NCBI GenBank assembly: GCA_027257055.1
Contig: JAPVLO010001001.1
Coordinates: forward strand, 248,001-312,000
Origin: Cephalopachus bancanus
Taxonomy: Eukaryota > Chordata > Mammalia > Primates > Tarsiidae
Direction: 5' to 3'
Length of the DNA: 64,000 bases
Part shown: positions 47,975-60,749 of the stretch, piece by piece
Position numbering within the stretch: the stretch's first letter is position 1
Layout: each line of letters begins with the position of its first letter
Notes under the pieces: generated by a model
Told to the model about the DNA's origin: nothing
The model's input: only the letters and a program-made list of their open reading frames with translations
Databases searched by the model: none
Position numbers and translations under genes: made by a program

Positions 47975-49220
47975 AGTCAAAAAACTACTCTAACAACAAT
48001 TAGAAGCAGATCATATACAGACTTCTACTATCCCCTCTGAATGGCAACCAGTAGCCCTTGAAACCCTCCAATTTTTGCCATTAAGAAAAAGTCTGGTAAA
48101 TGGAAACAATTACAGGTTTGAGAGTTTTTAACGCTACTATGGAAGCCATGGGAGCATTGCAGCCTGGGTTGCTATCCCCTTTTGCTATACCTGTTAACTT
48201 TAATTTTATAGTCATTGATTTACAGGATTTTTTCTTTACTATATTTTTAAGCCCAGAGGATTGTAAACAATTTTCCTTTACTTTACCCTCAGAGAATTTA
48301 AAGCAACTATTTGAAAGATTACAATGAATGTCCTGCTGCAAAGAATGAAAACAGTCCTACCTTGTGCTAGAATTATGTGTTCGCTGCTTTACAATGTATT
48401 AGAAGCCACTATCTTAATCTCTATTTAATACATTTGATGTAAGACATTTTGCTGGCTGACGGAAATTATGCAATTTCACATAAATTTCTTAGTGAAACTC
48501 TGACTGCTCTCACTGATTGTGGTTTACAATTGCTACTGAAAAATTACAAAAAAACCCTCCTTTCACACGTATTGACCATGTGTTAAACAAACAAAAGGTA
48601 AGTCACAAACCTTTACAAATATGAAAAGGTCACTTGGTGATATTTAATGATTTCCAAAAATTGTTGGGAGATATTAATCAAATTAAAGCTTATTTACATA
48701 TCATCATGGTAGACGTAAATCCTTTTTTCAATATTTTACAGGGGGATTTTTCCCCAAATTCTGAGAGAATTCTCACATTAGAGACCAAGGAACTCTTGTC
48801 CCTTGTGGAAAAGGCTATTGAGTTTCAAAAGTTAAAAGAGTAGATTCCCACCTAGTTAAGGATTTGATTATTTCGGCCACTCTCCACAATCCCACAGGCT
48901 GTCTGTTTCAAAAAGACCAATGGAATGGCTCCGTCTGTCAGTAACCCCTAATATAATATTGGATTGCTATCCCTAGTTAGTAGGTAGATTAACAACTGAA
49001 GGGAGACAAAGAAGTGTTGAACTGTTTTGACATGAGCTTCACCATATTGTTATTCCTTATGAGAGACATAAATTTCAAACTTTATTTTAAACTAGATATG
49101 ATTGACTATTTGCATGAACTGATTATAGAAAACCTGCTTTATTTTATGCTCTAATCAAACATGTTTTTAATAATAATTTTTTCCTATGAAAGGCACTCTT
49201 ATCTCCCATTTGCTTTGAGG
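47975..49220 (+). pseudogene. pol: U8 pol: reverse transcriptase remnant, active site lost
   Basis: The first palm segment is open at 48100-48327. The active-site region near 48430-48445 reads as LM-stop-D, so YMDD is destroyed. The connection segment is open at 48634-48843. There is no RNase H. Confidence 0.87.
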
Positions 49221-49244
49221 ATAATTGAGACTTTAATAATTATA

Positions 49245-50840
49245 AAGCTTCGTGCTTATGTCATCTCACAAGTTTTTAACCATTAACAGTCCAACTCAGA
49301 GCAATCACAGAAAATATTGGTGGATTGAAATGCTGATACCTGTAGGAATTGATCCCAGCTTAGCCACAAGAAACGTACCACCAATTATTATAGCTCTCTG
49401 GTCTCCTAATAACAGCAAAAAAGAGTGGTTGCTCATCCAGCAAGACACCGGGTATACAAAGTGGACAGAGTGCATTTATATATCTAAAGTAAACTATTCC
49501 ATACTAGTTGAAAAACTATAACAGCTACTATTGGAAATAGAAAAAATTGTTTAACCGTACTTATGGAGAGCCTTTGCTGGCCAGAAGCCCATTTTTATCC
49601 CCAATTACTTGGGGGATTTCATACTTATAAAATAAGAGTTTGTTGACAATCATCGTGTGTTTTTCTTGTAAGGAATGAAAATCACATGGTAGAAGTAAAT
49701 CACTGCAATGATATGTATTCTATACCATGTCATAATTGCATTCTCACAAATTGTTTAACTGATGCTTATTATAAAGATATTCTCATTCTTAAACAAACCC
49801 CATATCTGGTAGTACCAGTACAGCTGTCATCTCGCTGGAATAATAAATATGGTTTGCCAGACTCGATGGCTCAGCCTGTAATCCTGTGCCTTTGGGAGGC
49901 TGAGGTGAGTGGATTGCCTGAGCCTGTGAGTTCGAGACCCGCCTAGGCAGCGAGACCTCATCTCTACAATAAATCAAAAAATCAGCCGAGCGTGGTAGCA
50001 CATGCCTGTAATTCTGGCTACTTGGAGGGCTGAGGCGGAAGGATCACTGGAGCCCAGCAGGTCGAGGCTGCGGTGGCCGGGAGCAGCCACTGCACTCCAG
50101 TCTGGGTGACAGAGTGAGACTGCAACTCGAAAAAATAAATATGGTTTGCAAAAATTGTATGAGATTAACTCTATATGTGAATAGGCATAAAAGATATTTA
50201 GTTACTTGTGTCTTTGGAAATACAGCCATAATAGCTCTGGCTACTTTGGTAACAGTTGCACTTGTGGCTGTAGCATAGGAAGTTTACATGTCTACTTTTG
50301 CTAATTAGTTAATTAAGAATGTTTTTATAGCTTTAACTTCCCAAGAGATTATTGATTAGAAACTGGAGAGCAGAGTTAATGCCTTCCATGTAGCATTTCT
50401 AATTGAAGGACAAGAAGTTGTGATCTTAAAAATTATTATAGTTCTTCAATGTCACTCTGAGTTTAAGTGTCTTTGCCTCACTCCTTTAAAGGTTAATAAA
50501 TATGTCCACACATGGGACAAGTTTAAAAATCATATTCTTGTTGTTTGGAAACATTCGGACTTGAATATAGACCTCACTAAATTTCACAAAGAAATCCTTG
50601 GCCTTATGGTTGCTGAAAAGGAACTGCGGTCTAATGAATTGGTGCATTCTATATTTAATAATATTTCTTCATTCATTAATCAAAAATCATTGATGTGTGT
50701 ATTCATCATTGTAGGAATTTGTTGAGCAGTTATACTTTTGTTGCTTTGTCTACTTCCTATCATCTACAGAGAGGTAAATAAGTGCATATATTAGGTCCAC
50801 ACAAAGTTCCAGGATTTTGTGCTTAAAAATTAAAAAGAGG
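49245..50840 (+). pseudogene. env: U8 env remnant, split by an Alu
   Basis: SU is open at 49252-49521, the longest SU stretch in the array (89 codons; YWWIEMLIPVGIDPSL). The SU C-terminus with CHNCILTNC is open at 49686-49946 and runs into the Alu. After the Alu, the fusion-peptide-like region is near 50225-50280. The TM ectodomain is open at 50420-50725 (101 codons; RCHSEF is replaced by QCHSEFKCLCL). The membrane anchor follows at about 50720-50770. Confidence 0.86.
49857..50133 (+). mobile_element. Alu-type SINE (copy 10)
   Basis: Dimeric Alu starting CCAGACTCGATGGCTCAG with a perfect 15-bp TSD, AATAAATATGGTTTG, at 49842-49856 and 50134-50148. The A tail is very short. Confidence 0.96.
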
Positions 50841-50844
50841 GAGA

Positions 50845-51797
50845 TATTGGCAGCTGGCCACGGAGGAACACTGACCATTAGGGATCAGGAAGGACCATGG
50901 ACCCCGAAACCACTAGGATGCATTCAGGAGCTGCTGACTCCATTTTCTCCCCCTTTTCCCACTTGGCACAAACAACTAGGAAAACCTCTGGCTGGCTGTA
51001 ACAGAGGACTGAAGGCAAACGAACACAGCTGACTTCAGAGTCTCTGTTCCCATATTCCACAGAAATTTTTTTCAAACAACTTAAATTAATTTTGAATCAC
51101 ATAAGGAGACAGTGCATGTCACAGTTTCTCTTGATCTGATTTTAGAAATGTATAAATATAGGTCCTAGAAAATAGTTTATATAGATTAACAATATTTAAG
51201 TAACCATTTTCTTTTAGAAGTGTGGCTAGTGCAGTTTCATTTAGGGAGACCAGTGAGGTTCTAATTAGGCCAGCTGGTGCTAGGAAAGTGTAACAATAGC
51301 AGAAATTGTTTTAATAATAACTAGTTTTAATTGGTACAGATATTAGAATTAATAATTCACCATTGTGGTTTCTGGTTTAGACATTGAGTTAAGTTAATTC
51401 AAGGTGATGTAGTTGTAATACAATTAAGGGTATATAAGAAACTGGTTTGGGGAACATTAAGGAGGTATAAGATACAAAAAGAAAATTTGTGATTGTTCCT
51501 CCTCGTGTTCTTGTTTATATTTCTTTATGTATGATAAAACATTTGCTTGAGAGTTTGGTGGTCCTTTTTCACTTTGACTTGTTCATGTGAAAGGCACACT
51601 CTACCTTTTGTTCCCATGATGATAAATTTGCAGAGTTTTGGGATAAAAGCCCTGGGATTACACCAACTCAAAGGCTTCTGCTTACTAAGTAGGATTTCAA
51701 CCCCTTTCTTTTACTCCAGTGTCTTCTTTCTTTTGTAAATCACAAAGGTGTCACATCGGAAAGGGACCATAGAACCTTGCAGGCCAGGAAGCCTCAA
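50845..51797 (+). mobile_element. LTR 9
   Basis: 953-bp LTR, start mutated to TATTGGCAGC and 3' end CCTCAA. The PBS is at 51800 (TAGCCCCTAAACCTGGGA). The donor is weakened to GGTTAGC near 51827. Confidence 0.9.
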
Positions 51798-51953
51798 ACT
51801 AGCCCCTAAACCTGGGATCCTGGAAAGGTTAGCTTTTTCGAGTTTCAGAAGGGCTAGGAATTTTTCCAAGTTTCCTGCAGAACCTTCTCTACAGACAGCC
51901 AGAAAGAAGATGGTTAAGTGTTTTTTCCATAATGCCAGACCCATGACAAAACC

Positions 51954-52850
51954 ATGGATCAGAGCAATTCTAAGGAACAACAAATATTCATCAGTATAGT
52001 AAAGAATATGTCATCTAAACGTGGAACTAAGGTTTCTTCTAATAATCTAGTCCTCTTTTTGCATTTTGTGCAGAAAAATATTGTTTTCTGAGGATGATAC
52101 TGTAGATTTGAATAACTGGGCCAGAGTTGGGTAAAAACTAAAATTGTATTACACAGAGGATGGTCCTGAGAAAGTGCCATCTGATGCTTTGCCTTGTGGA
52201 AATCAATTAAAGATGCTTTAAATCCACAGAAGGATTATGAGAAATTTCCTTTCAAAAAGGTGACGAAAGAGGAGGATGATGAAGAAATTTTCGCCACTGC
52301 TTTGGAACCCCCTTTACATGATGACAATTTATCTTCACACAATAAGGCTGAATTGGTGCATGCAGTCGTAAAAAGTCATGAGCAGAAATATCCTAATAAT
52401 GTTACTACACCTCTTTCTAAGATTTTCTTTAAGGGTTGATACTGAAATAAAGCCTGGACCTAGATACATTTTCCTTTTCTTAAAGGGTTCAGGGAGCTAC
52501 AGTGGAATAAGCAAAATATACATGTAATATATAAGTAATATAAGTAAAATAAGAAATATAAAGAATATATATAACAATATATAAATAATTCCAGCACAAG
52601 TGTATAAGTAATAAACAAAAGTATATCTCATTAAACTCTTGCTTGAATTTTGTGGCAATTTGGATATTTTATTACAATCTGTCTGGTTAAGCAAGGTATG
52701 GCCCCTTTACAAGGCACACCATCACCACCTATTTGTGTTACTCGACAAAAACACTGTGTCCTAAAATTCAAAAGGACTGTCATGGGGTAAAGAGTGTCAG
52801 TCTACATTTTACAGAAATGTCACTCTCTTAATTCAACAACAAGCCGTGTT
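51954..52850 (+). pseudogene. gag: U9 gag remnant: MA, AT-rich stretch, NC
   Basis: The MA ATG is at 51954 (MDQSNSKEQQIFIS). The MA C-terminus is open at 52194-52439 and includes the acidic run EEDDEE. AT-rich sequence lies at about 52500-52625. The second NC knuckle is CPKIQKDCHG near 52755-52785 (second Cys to Ile). Confidence 0.85.
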
Positions 52851-52854
52851 GGTT

Positions 52855-53840
52855 CAGGGATAGAGCCAGAGGGTCTTGCCTTGACACCAGATAACAATAG
52901 GTGCAGCTTCCACCATGAACGTGTTAATTCGTTTAATCCATCCCAGAGCTCATCTGTGCCACCCCAGTTAGTACAGGAATCGACCTCTGTTCTCCAACTG
53001 CTATAATATTAAGCCCAGAGGTCCCAGTAACCCCAATCCTTGGAGTAAAGGACCTTCTCCCAGAAAATAATAGTGGGAGTAACACTAGGCAGAAGACCCT
53101 TGTCTTAGCAAGGAATTTCCATTATTCCTGGAGAGGTGGATTTGGATTACACAGGAAGAATCCAGGTGCTTGTCACTCCCCCTAATAAAAATGTACAGTT
53201 TTACAAAGGTCGGAATAGCCCAGTTTCAGCTGCAACTTTATCACAAAGCATGTAAAACTAAATAACTTGCCTTCTGGTGACTCTGAATTTGGCTCTAACG
53301 ATGTTGCTATTTGGGTTCTGGAGATTACCAATTCTAGACTTTTAAACCTTATATATTCAAGGTGTTAACATTAAAGTCTTATTGGATACAGGAGCCTACA
53401 TATCTTGCATTGCTGGGAAAGATTGTCCTGCCTCATAATCTACTCAAATAGCAACTTTGGGACTCATAGGCATTGGTTGAGCACCCTCAGTAGTCAAACG
53501 CTCTAAAATTTTAAATTGCACAGACCAAGAGACTTAAGCAACCTTAGCCCATATGTCATTTTATCTATCCCCTTTACACTATGGGGAATAGACATTCTTG
53601 CTCAAATGTGCATGCTTTTATATAGCCCTAATAACAAAGTTCCAGCACAAATGGTACAAAAGGGTATGATCCCTTTAAGGGACTTGGCAAAAATAGACAG
53701 GGAATGCAGGAACCCGTCCAAGTTAATGAAAAGGGAAGCTGAGCTGGTATTGCCTACTCAAATTTATCCTAGGGGCCATTGTTCCCTTGGTTGCCCACCT
53801 TATTACCTGGTAAGCTGCTGAATCATTTCATGTGGAACAA
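52855..53840 (+). pseudogene. pro: U9 pro: dUTPase-protease remnant
   Basis: dUTPase motif 3 (DLDYTGRIQVLV) is near 53138-53172, with the TTTTACAAAG variant. The protease box is DTGAYISCIAG at about 53384-53416: second Asp to Tyr. The frame open at 53516-53821 covers the distal protease (TLWGIDILAQM); the G-patch is frame-shifted. Confidence 0.87.
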
Positions 53841-53879
53841 AGCTTAAAGCAACCAAAAAAATAGTCTAACAACAATTAC

Positions 53880-55090
53880 AGGTGGGTCATATAAAGTCTC
53901 CTACTATCCCTCTGAATGTCAACCACTACCCTTGAAAAACACCTATTTTTACCATTAAGAAAAAATCTGGTTGGTGGAGACTTTTACAAGATTTGAAGAC
54001 TTTTAATTCTATTATGGAAGCCATGGGAGTGTTGCAACCTAGATTGCTCTCCTCAGTCGCTATACCTGTTAAATTTAATATTATAGTCATTGATTTACAG
54101 GATTTTTCTTTACTATACTTTTAAGCCCAGAGGACTGTAAACAATTTTCCTTTAGTTTACCCTGCGAGAATTTAAAGCAAGCCTCTCAAAGATTTCAATG
54201 GAAAGTCCTGCCACAAGTAATGAAAACAGCCCTACCTTGTGCCAGCAGTATGTTTACACTGTTTTTCAATGTATAAGAAGTCAATACTAATCTCTATCTA
54301 ATGCATTATATAGATGACATTTTGCAGGCTTAAGGAAAACGTGCCTTTTCACATGAATTTCTTAATGAAAATGTCACTGCTTTCACTGATTGCCATTTAA
54401 AAATTTCCTCTGAAAAATTTCAAACCAATCCTACTTTCACAGATCTTGATCATGTTTTAAACACACAAAAGGTAAGTAGCCAAATTTTACAACTATGCAA
54501 AGATCACTTGTGGATATTTAATAATTTCCAAAATTTGTTGAGAGCTGTTAATCGGATTAAATCTTATTTACATATCACCACAGTAGATGTAAATCCTTAG
54601 TTCAATATTTCACAGGGGCATTTATCTCCCAATTCTGACAAAATTTTCACATCAGAGATCATGGAAGCCTTTGTGGAAAAGGCTACTGAGTCTCAAAATG
54701 TTAAAAGAGTCGATTCCCACCTACCTTAGGACTTAATTATTCTGGCCTCTCTCCACTACCCCCAGGATGTCTGTGGCAAGAAGGACCAATGGAATGGCGC
54801 CATCAGTCAGTAACCTCTAAAATAATATTGGATTCCTATCCCTAGTTAGTCGGTTGCTTATTAACTAAACAGAGTCAAAGAAGTGTTGAATTGTTTGAAC
54901 ATGATCTTCGTAATAATGTTATATCTGATGAGAGACTCGAATTTAAATTTTTTTAACTAGTTACTATTGACAATTGCATGAACTGATTATAGAAAACATG
55001 CTTTATTTTATGATCAAACAAAACTGGTTATTAATAATAATTTTTTTTCCTACGAAAGACATTCCCTCATCTCCCATTTACTTTTAGGAT
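53880..55090 (+). pseudogene. pol: U9 pol: reverse transcriptase remnant
   Basis: Fingers ([14 protein letters not shown]) are near 53955-53995. The active-site box reads YIDD at 54307-54318 (Met to Ile; both aspartates kept), followed soon by a stop. Connection sequence is broken by several small deletions. The splice-acceptor-like CTTTTAG ends near 55088. Confidence 0.87.
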
Positions 55091-55114
55091 AATTCAGCCT
55101 TAAATAATTATAAA

Positions 55115-56415
55115 GCTTCGTGCTTATGTCTTCTCTCAAGTTTTTAATCATTAGCAGTCCAACTCAGAGCAATCATAGAAAATATTGGTGGATTGAAATG
55201 CTGGTGCCTATTGGAGTTGATTCCAGCTTACCACAATAACTGCACCACCAATTAGTATAGCAATCTCGTCTCCCAAAAACAGCCTAAGAGACTGGTTGCT
55301 CATCCAGCAAGGCACTGGGTTTCCAAAGTGGTGAGAGTGCATTTATGGATCTAAACTAAGCTATTCCATACCTTTTGAAAAAACTATAATAACTAATATT
55401 TGAAATATACACATAGTTTAACCTTACTTATGGAGGGCCCTTGCTGCCCTGAAGTCCATTGTTTTAGCCCGACCACTTGGGGGATTTCATACCTATAAAA
55501 TAAGAACTTGTTTACAATCTCCATTTGTTTATCTTGTATCGAATGAGTATTACATTGTAAAAATTAATCATGCAATGATATGTTTTCTATACCCTGTCAA
55601 AATTGTATTCTCACAAATGGTTTAACTGATGCTTATTATAAAAATTTTCTCATTCCTGAACAAACCCCATATTTGGTAGTCCCAGTGCAGCTGTCATCTT
55701 GCTGGAATTATAATATGGTTTACAAAGTTTGTATGAGATTAACTCTATTTTGGAAAATATACATAAAAGGTTTCTAGATACTTGTGTCTTCGGAACTACA
55801 GTCCCATTAGCTATGGCTACTATGGTAGCAGGTGCATCTGTAGCTCCAGCTCAGGGAGTTTACATGTATACTTTTGCTAATTAGTTTATTAAGAATGTTT
55901 TTATAGCCTTAGCTACCCAATAGATTATTGATTAGAAGCTGAAGAGCAGAGTTAATGCCTTGCAAGTAGCATTTCTAACTGCAGAACAAGAACTTGTGAT
56001 CTTAAAAATTAGGTTGACTCTTTGATGTCACTCTGAGTTTAAATGTCTTTGCCTCAATTCTTTAAAGGTAAATAAATCTGTCCACACATGGGACAAGATT
56101 AAAAATCATATTCTTGTAGTTTGGAATCATTTGGACTTGAGAACAGACCTTTCTAAATTTCATCAAGAAATCCTAGACCTTATGGTTGCTGAAAAGCAAG
56201 TCTGGTCTACTGAATTGGCCCATTCTATATTTAATAATATTTCTTCATTTATTAATCAAAAAATCATTGATGTCCATAATCATCAATGTGGGAATTTCTG
56301 GAATAGTAATAGTTTAGTTACTTTCTCCACTTCCTATCATCTTCAGATTGCTAAAGAATAGCATATCTCAGATCAACACTGAGTTCCACGGTTTTGTGCT
56401 TAACAATTAAAAGCA
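55115..56415 (+). pseudogene. env: U9 env remnant (SU and TM)
   Basis: No insertion is present. SU spans about 55185-55390. The cysteine cluster CQNCILTN lies in the frame open at 55580-55777. The fusion-peptide-like segment is near 55795-55850. The TM end and anchor are open at 56131-56361, with the anchor sequence degraded. The tract before LTR 10 is AAAAGCAAGGCGA. Confidence 0.84.
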
Positions 56416-56421
56416 AGGCGA

Positions 56422-57385
56422 TGTTGACAGCTGGACATGGAGGCACACTGAGTGTAGGGACCAGGGAGGACCATGGAGCCCAAAATCACTAGCATGCATT
56501 TGGGAGCTTTTGACGCCATTTCTTCCCTTTTTTTCCACTTGGCACAAACAACCAGGGAAACCTCTTGCTGTCTCTAACACAGGACTCTGAAAGCAGAATG
56601 AACACAGCTGACTTCAAAGTCTTTGTTCCTATATTCCAGTTATTTTTTGTTGTTATTACCCAATTTAAGCTTAATTTGGAGTCACATTAGGAGACAGTGC
56701 ATGTCACAGTTTCTCTTTATCTAATTTTAGAAATGTATAGATATAGGTCCTAGAAAATAGTTTGTATAGATTAAGAAAATTTAAGTAACAATTTATTTTA
56801 TAAGTATGGTTAGTGCATTTTTAATTTAGGGAGGCAAGTGAAATTTAAAGTAGGCCAGCTGCTACTAGGAAAGTGTAACCATAGCAGCAATTATTTTAAT
56901 AAAAACTACTTTCTTTTAGTACAGGTATTCGAAGTTAATAATTGACCTTGGTGGTTTCTGGTATAGATATTGAGTGAAGTTAATTCAATGTGATGTAGTT
57001 GTAATACAATAAAGGTCCCATAAGAAACTGGTTAGGGTAACATTATTGTAGAATAAGATACAAATAACAATTTGTGGTTGTTCCTCTGCATATTCTTCCT
57101 TATTTTCTCCTTTATGTATGATAAAACATTTGCTTGAGAGTGGGGGTGTCGTTTGTTCACCTCAACCTGTTAATGTAAAAGGCAAACACTACCTTCTGTT
57201 CCCATGATAATAACTTTGCAGAATTTTGGGATAAAAGCTCTGGAATTACACCCATTCAAAGGCTTCTGCTTACTAAGCAGGAGTCCAGTCCCTTTCTCTC
57301 TCTCCAGTGTCTTCTTACTTTTGTAAATCACCCACGCTGTCACACCTGAAAGGGACCAGAAAACCTTGTAGGGCAGGACGCCCAA
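56422..57385 (+). mobile_element. LTR 10
   Basis: 964-bp LTR starting TGTTGACAGC; the 3' end is mutated (CCCAAA instead of CCCGCA). Confidence 0.92.
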
Positions 57386-57387
57386 AA

Positions 57388-57421
57388 CTAGCGCCTAAAC
57401 CTGGGACCCTGGAAAGGTAAG
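57388..57421 (+). promoter_or_regulatory. Leader: PBS and splice donor, best preserved copy
   Basis: The PBS TAGCGCCTAAACCTGGGA is followed by GGAAAG|GTAAGA, a strong splice-donor match with GT at 57416. This spacing (about 10 bp from PBS to donor) recurs in most units. Confidence 0.6.
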
Positions 57422-57542
57422 ATTTTTCGAGTTTCAGGAGGGCCAGGGACATATCCAAGCGTGCTGCAGACCCTTCTATAGAGACAACCAGAAAGAAGAT
57501 GGGTAAAGATTACTTTTGGTAATGTCAGACCCATGAAAAACC

Positions 57543-58440
57543 ATGGTCCAGAGGTAATCTAAGGAACAACAAATATTCATCAGTATAGTAAAGACTACGT
57601 TGTCTAAACGTGGAACTAATGTTTTTTCTAAATATCTAGCCCTCTTTTTTTTTTCATTTTGTACGGAAAAATATTGTTTCCTGAGGACGATACAGTAGAT
57701 TTGAAAACAAGGGCCAAAGTTGAGGAAAAATTAAAATTGTATTATACACAGCATGGTCCTGATAAAGTGCCATCTGATGCTTTGCCTTGTGGATATTAAT
57801 TAAAGATACTTTAAATCCACAGTAGGATTGTGAAAAATTTCTTTCCAAATGAACACTAATGATGATGATGATGTAGAAACATTACACCACTGCTTCAGCA
57901 ACCAATATACCTAATGATGTTATGTTTGCAATATAAGGCTGAATTGGTGGATGCAGTAGTATATCATGAGCAGAAATATGCTAATAATGGTAGTAGAGCT
58001 CTTTCTACGTTTTTTCTTTAAGGGTTGAGAATACTGAAATAAAGTCTGGACCTAGTTACACTTTTCCTTTTCTTAAAGGATTCAGGAAGCTAGAGCTGTA
58101 ATAAGCAAAATATATAAGTAATATATAAGTAATATAAGTAAAATAAAAATTGAAGGAATATAAATAATATATATAAGCAATTATAAATAATTCAACCACA
58201 AGTATATAAGTAATATGCAAAAGAATATCTCATTACACTCTTGCTTGAATTGTGTGGCAATTTGGACATTTTATTACAATCTGTCCGCCTAAGAAAGTTA
58301 TGTCTCCTTTAAAAGGCACTCTGACACCACCTATTGGGGCTACTCAACCAAAAACATTGTGTCCTAAATGTCAAAAAGGCTGTCATGGGGTAAAGAGTGT
58401 CTGTCTAAATTTTACAGAAGTGGCACTCCCTTAATTCAGC
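57543..58440 (+). pseudogene. gag: U10 gag remnant with well-kept NC
   Basis: The MA ATG is at 57543 (Gly-2 to Val), with a stop at codon 5. The MA C-terminus is fragmented near 57850-58020. AT-rich sequence lies at about 58092-58220. NC is open at 58252-58434: QFGHFITIC, then CPKCQKGCHGVKS. Capsid is absent. Confidence 0.85.
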
Positions 58441-58459
58441 AAGAAGTCATACCGGTCAG

Positions 58460-59470
58460 GGAAAGAGTCAGAGTGGTTGGCCCTGGCACCAGATAACAAT
58501 ATGAGCAGCTTCCACCATGAACGCATTCATTCCTTTAATCCATCACAAAGCTCATCTGAACCACCCCAGTTAGCACAGGGTTCAACATCTGTTCCTGAAC
58601 TGTGATAATATTATACTTGGATGTCCCGGTAACTGCAATCCTTATAGGAGTAAAGGACCCTCTACCAGAAAAATAGTTTGAGTAATATTAGGCAGACGCC
58701 CCTTACATTAGCCAGGAATTTTCATTATTCCTGGAGAGGTGGATTTGGATTACACAAGGGAATCCAGGTGCTTGTTGCTCCCCCTAAGAAAACTGTACAG
58801 TTTTACAAACGTCAGAGAATAGCCCAGTTGCTACTTTGGCCCTATCACAAAGCACATAAAACTTTAAATAACTTGCCTACTGGTTACTCTGTATTTGGCT
58901 CTAGCGATGTTGCTTTTTGGGTTCAGGAGATTATTAATTCTAGATCCTTAAAACTTTATATATTCAAGGTGTTAACATTAAAGGCTCATTGGATACAGGA
59001 GCTGATGTATCTTGCATTGCTGGGAAAGATTGGCCTGTCTCATGATCTACTCAAATAGCAACTTTGAGACTCATAGGCATTGGCCAAGCACCCTCAGTAG
59101 TCAAAAGCTCTAAAATTTTAAATTGGACAGACCATGAGACTTTAGGAATCTTTTGCCCATATGTCATTTCATCTATCCCCTTTACATTATGGGGAAGAGA
59201 CATTCTTGCTCAAATGAACATGCTTTAATATAGCACAAATAAGAAAGTTTCAGCACAAATGCTACAAATGGGCTATGATCCCTTTAAGGGACTTGGCAAA
59301 TATGGACAGGGAATGCAGGAACCTGTCCAAGTTAATTAAAAGACAAACCAACCTGGTATTGCCCACTCAAATTTATCCTAGAGCCCATTGTTCCCAAGAC
59401 AGCTGACCATATTTCCTGGTAAGCTGATGAACCGGCTTATGTGGAACAATGGCCCATGCACTCAGAAAAA
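58460..59470 (+). pseudogene. pro: U10 pro: longest residual dUTPase frame
   Basis: The frame open at 58678-59058 (126 codons) crosses motif 2 to motif 4 and beyond (KGIQVLVAPP; QRIAQLLLWPYHK), because a one-base change avoids the stop seen in most units. The protease box DTGADVSCIAG begins at 58992 in another frame, with both aspartates. The G-patch (MGYDPFKGLGKYGQGMQ) is near 59265-59315. Confidence 0.88.
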
Positions 59471-59499
59471 GTTTAGGCAGTTAAAAACTAGTATAACAA

Positions 59500-60730
59500 C
59501 AATTTGAGGTGGGTCATATAAAGCCTTCTACTATTCCCTCTGAATGGCAACCACTAACCTTTGAAACACTCCTATTTTTGCCATTAAGAAAAAATCTGGT
59601 AAATGGAATTTTTTACAGGATTTGAGAACTAATAACACTACTAAGGAAGCCATGGAAGCATTGCAGTCTGGATGGCTAACCCCAGTCTCCATAACTGTTA
59701 ACTTTAATATTATAGTCATTGATTTACGGGATTTTTTCTTTACTATACTTTTAAGCCCAGAGGATTGTGAACAATTTTCCTTTAGTTTACACTCTGAAAA
59801 TTTAAAGCAAATATTTCAAAGATTGTAATGGAAAGTCCTGCTATAAGAAATGAAAACAGTCCTACCTTGTACCAGTAATATGTGGACTCTGCTTTACAAT
59901 GTATTAGAAGCCAATATCTTAATCTCTATTTAATCCATTATATGGATGACATTTTTCTGGTTCATGGAAATCGTGCCGTTTTACATAGATCTCTTTATGA
60001 AAATGACTGCTCTCACTGATTGTCGTTTAAAAATTTCTCCTGAAAAATTATAAACCAATCCTCTTTTCACATCTCTTGACCATGTGTTAAACACATAAAA
60101 CATAAGTCACCAAGGTTTATAATTATGAAAAATCACTTGGTGATATTTAATGATTTCCAAAAATTGTTGGGAGATATTAATCAGATTAGACCTTATTTAA
60201 ATATCACCACGGTAGGCATAAATCCTTTGTTCAATATTTTACAGGCGGGTTTTTCCCACAATTCTGAGATAATTCTCATATCCGAGACCAAGGAAGCCTT
60301 GTCCCTTGTGGAATAGGCTATAGAGTCTCAAAAATTTAAACAAGTATTCCTACGTACCTTAGAAGTTAATTATCCTGGCCACTCTCCACAATCACACAGG
60401 ATATCTGTGGCAAGAAGGACCAATGAAATGGGCTCCATCTGCCAGTAACATCTAAAATAATACTGGATTCAAATCCCTAGTTAGTAGGCTGAATAAAAAC
60501 TAAAGAGACAAAGGAGTGTTGAATTGTTTAGACATAATCTTTGTAATATTGTTATTCCTTATGAGAGACTTCAATTTCAAACTTTCTTTTAAACTAGTTA
60601 CGATTGACAATTTGCATTAACTGATTATAGAAAACATTCTTTATTTTATGCTCAGATGAAACATATTAATAATAATTTTTTTTCCTACAAAAGACATGCT
60701 TACTCACCTCCCAATTGCTTTTAGGATAAT
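59500..60730 (+). pseudogene. pol: U10 pol: reverse transcriptase remnant with YMDD
   Basis: The first palm segment is open at 59622-59828. The active-site box YMDD is intact at 59939-59950 (HYMDDIFLVHG). The connection region is open at 60125-60316. A T-rich acceptor-like tract ends near 60724. There is no RNase H. Confidence 0.88.
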
Positions 60731-60749
60731 TCAGCCTTTAATAATTATA

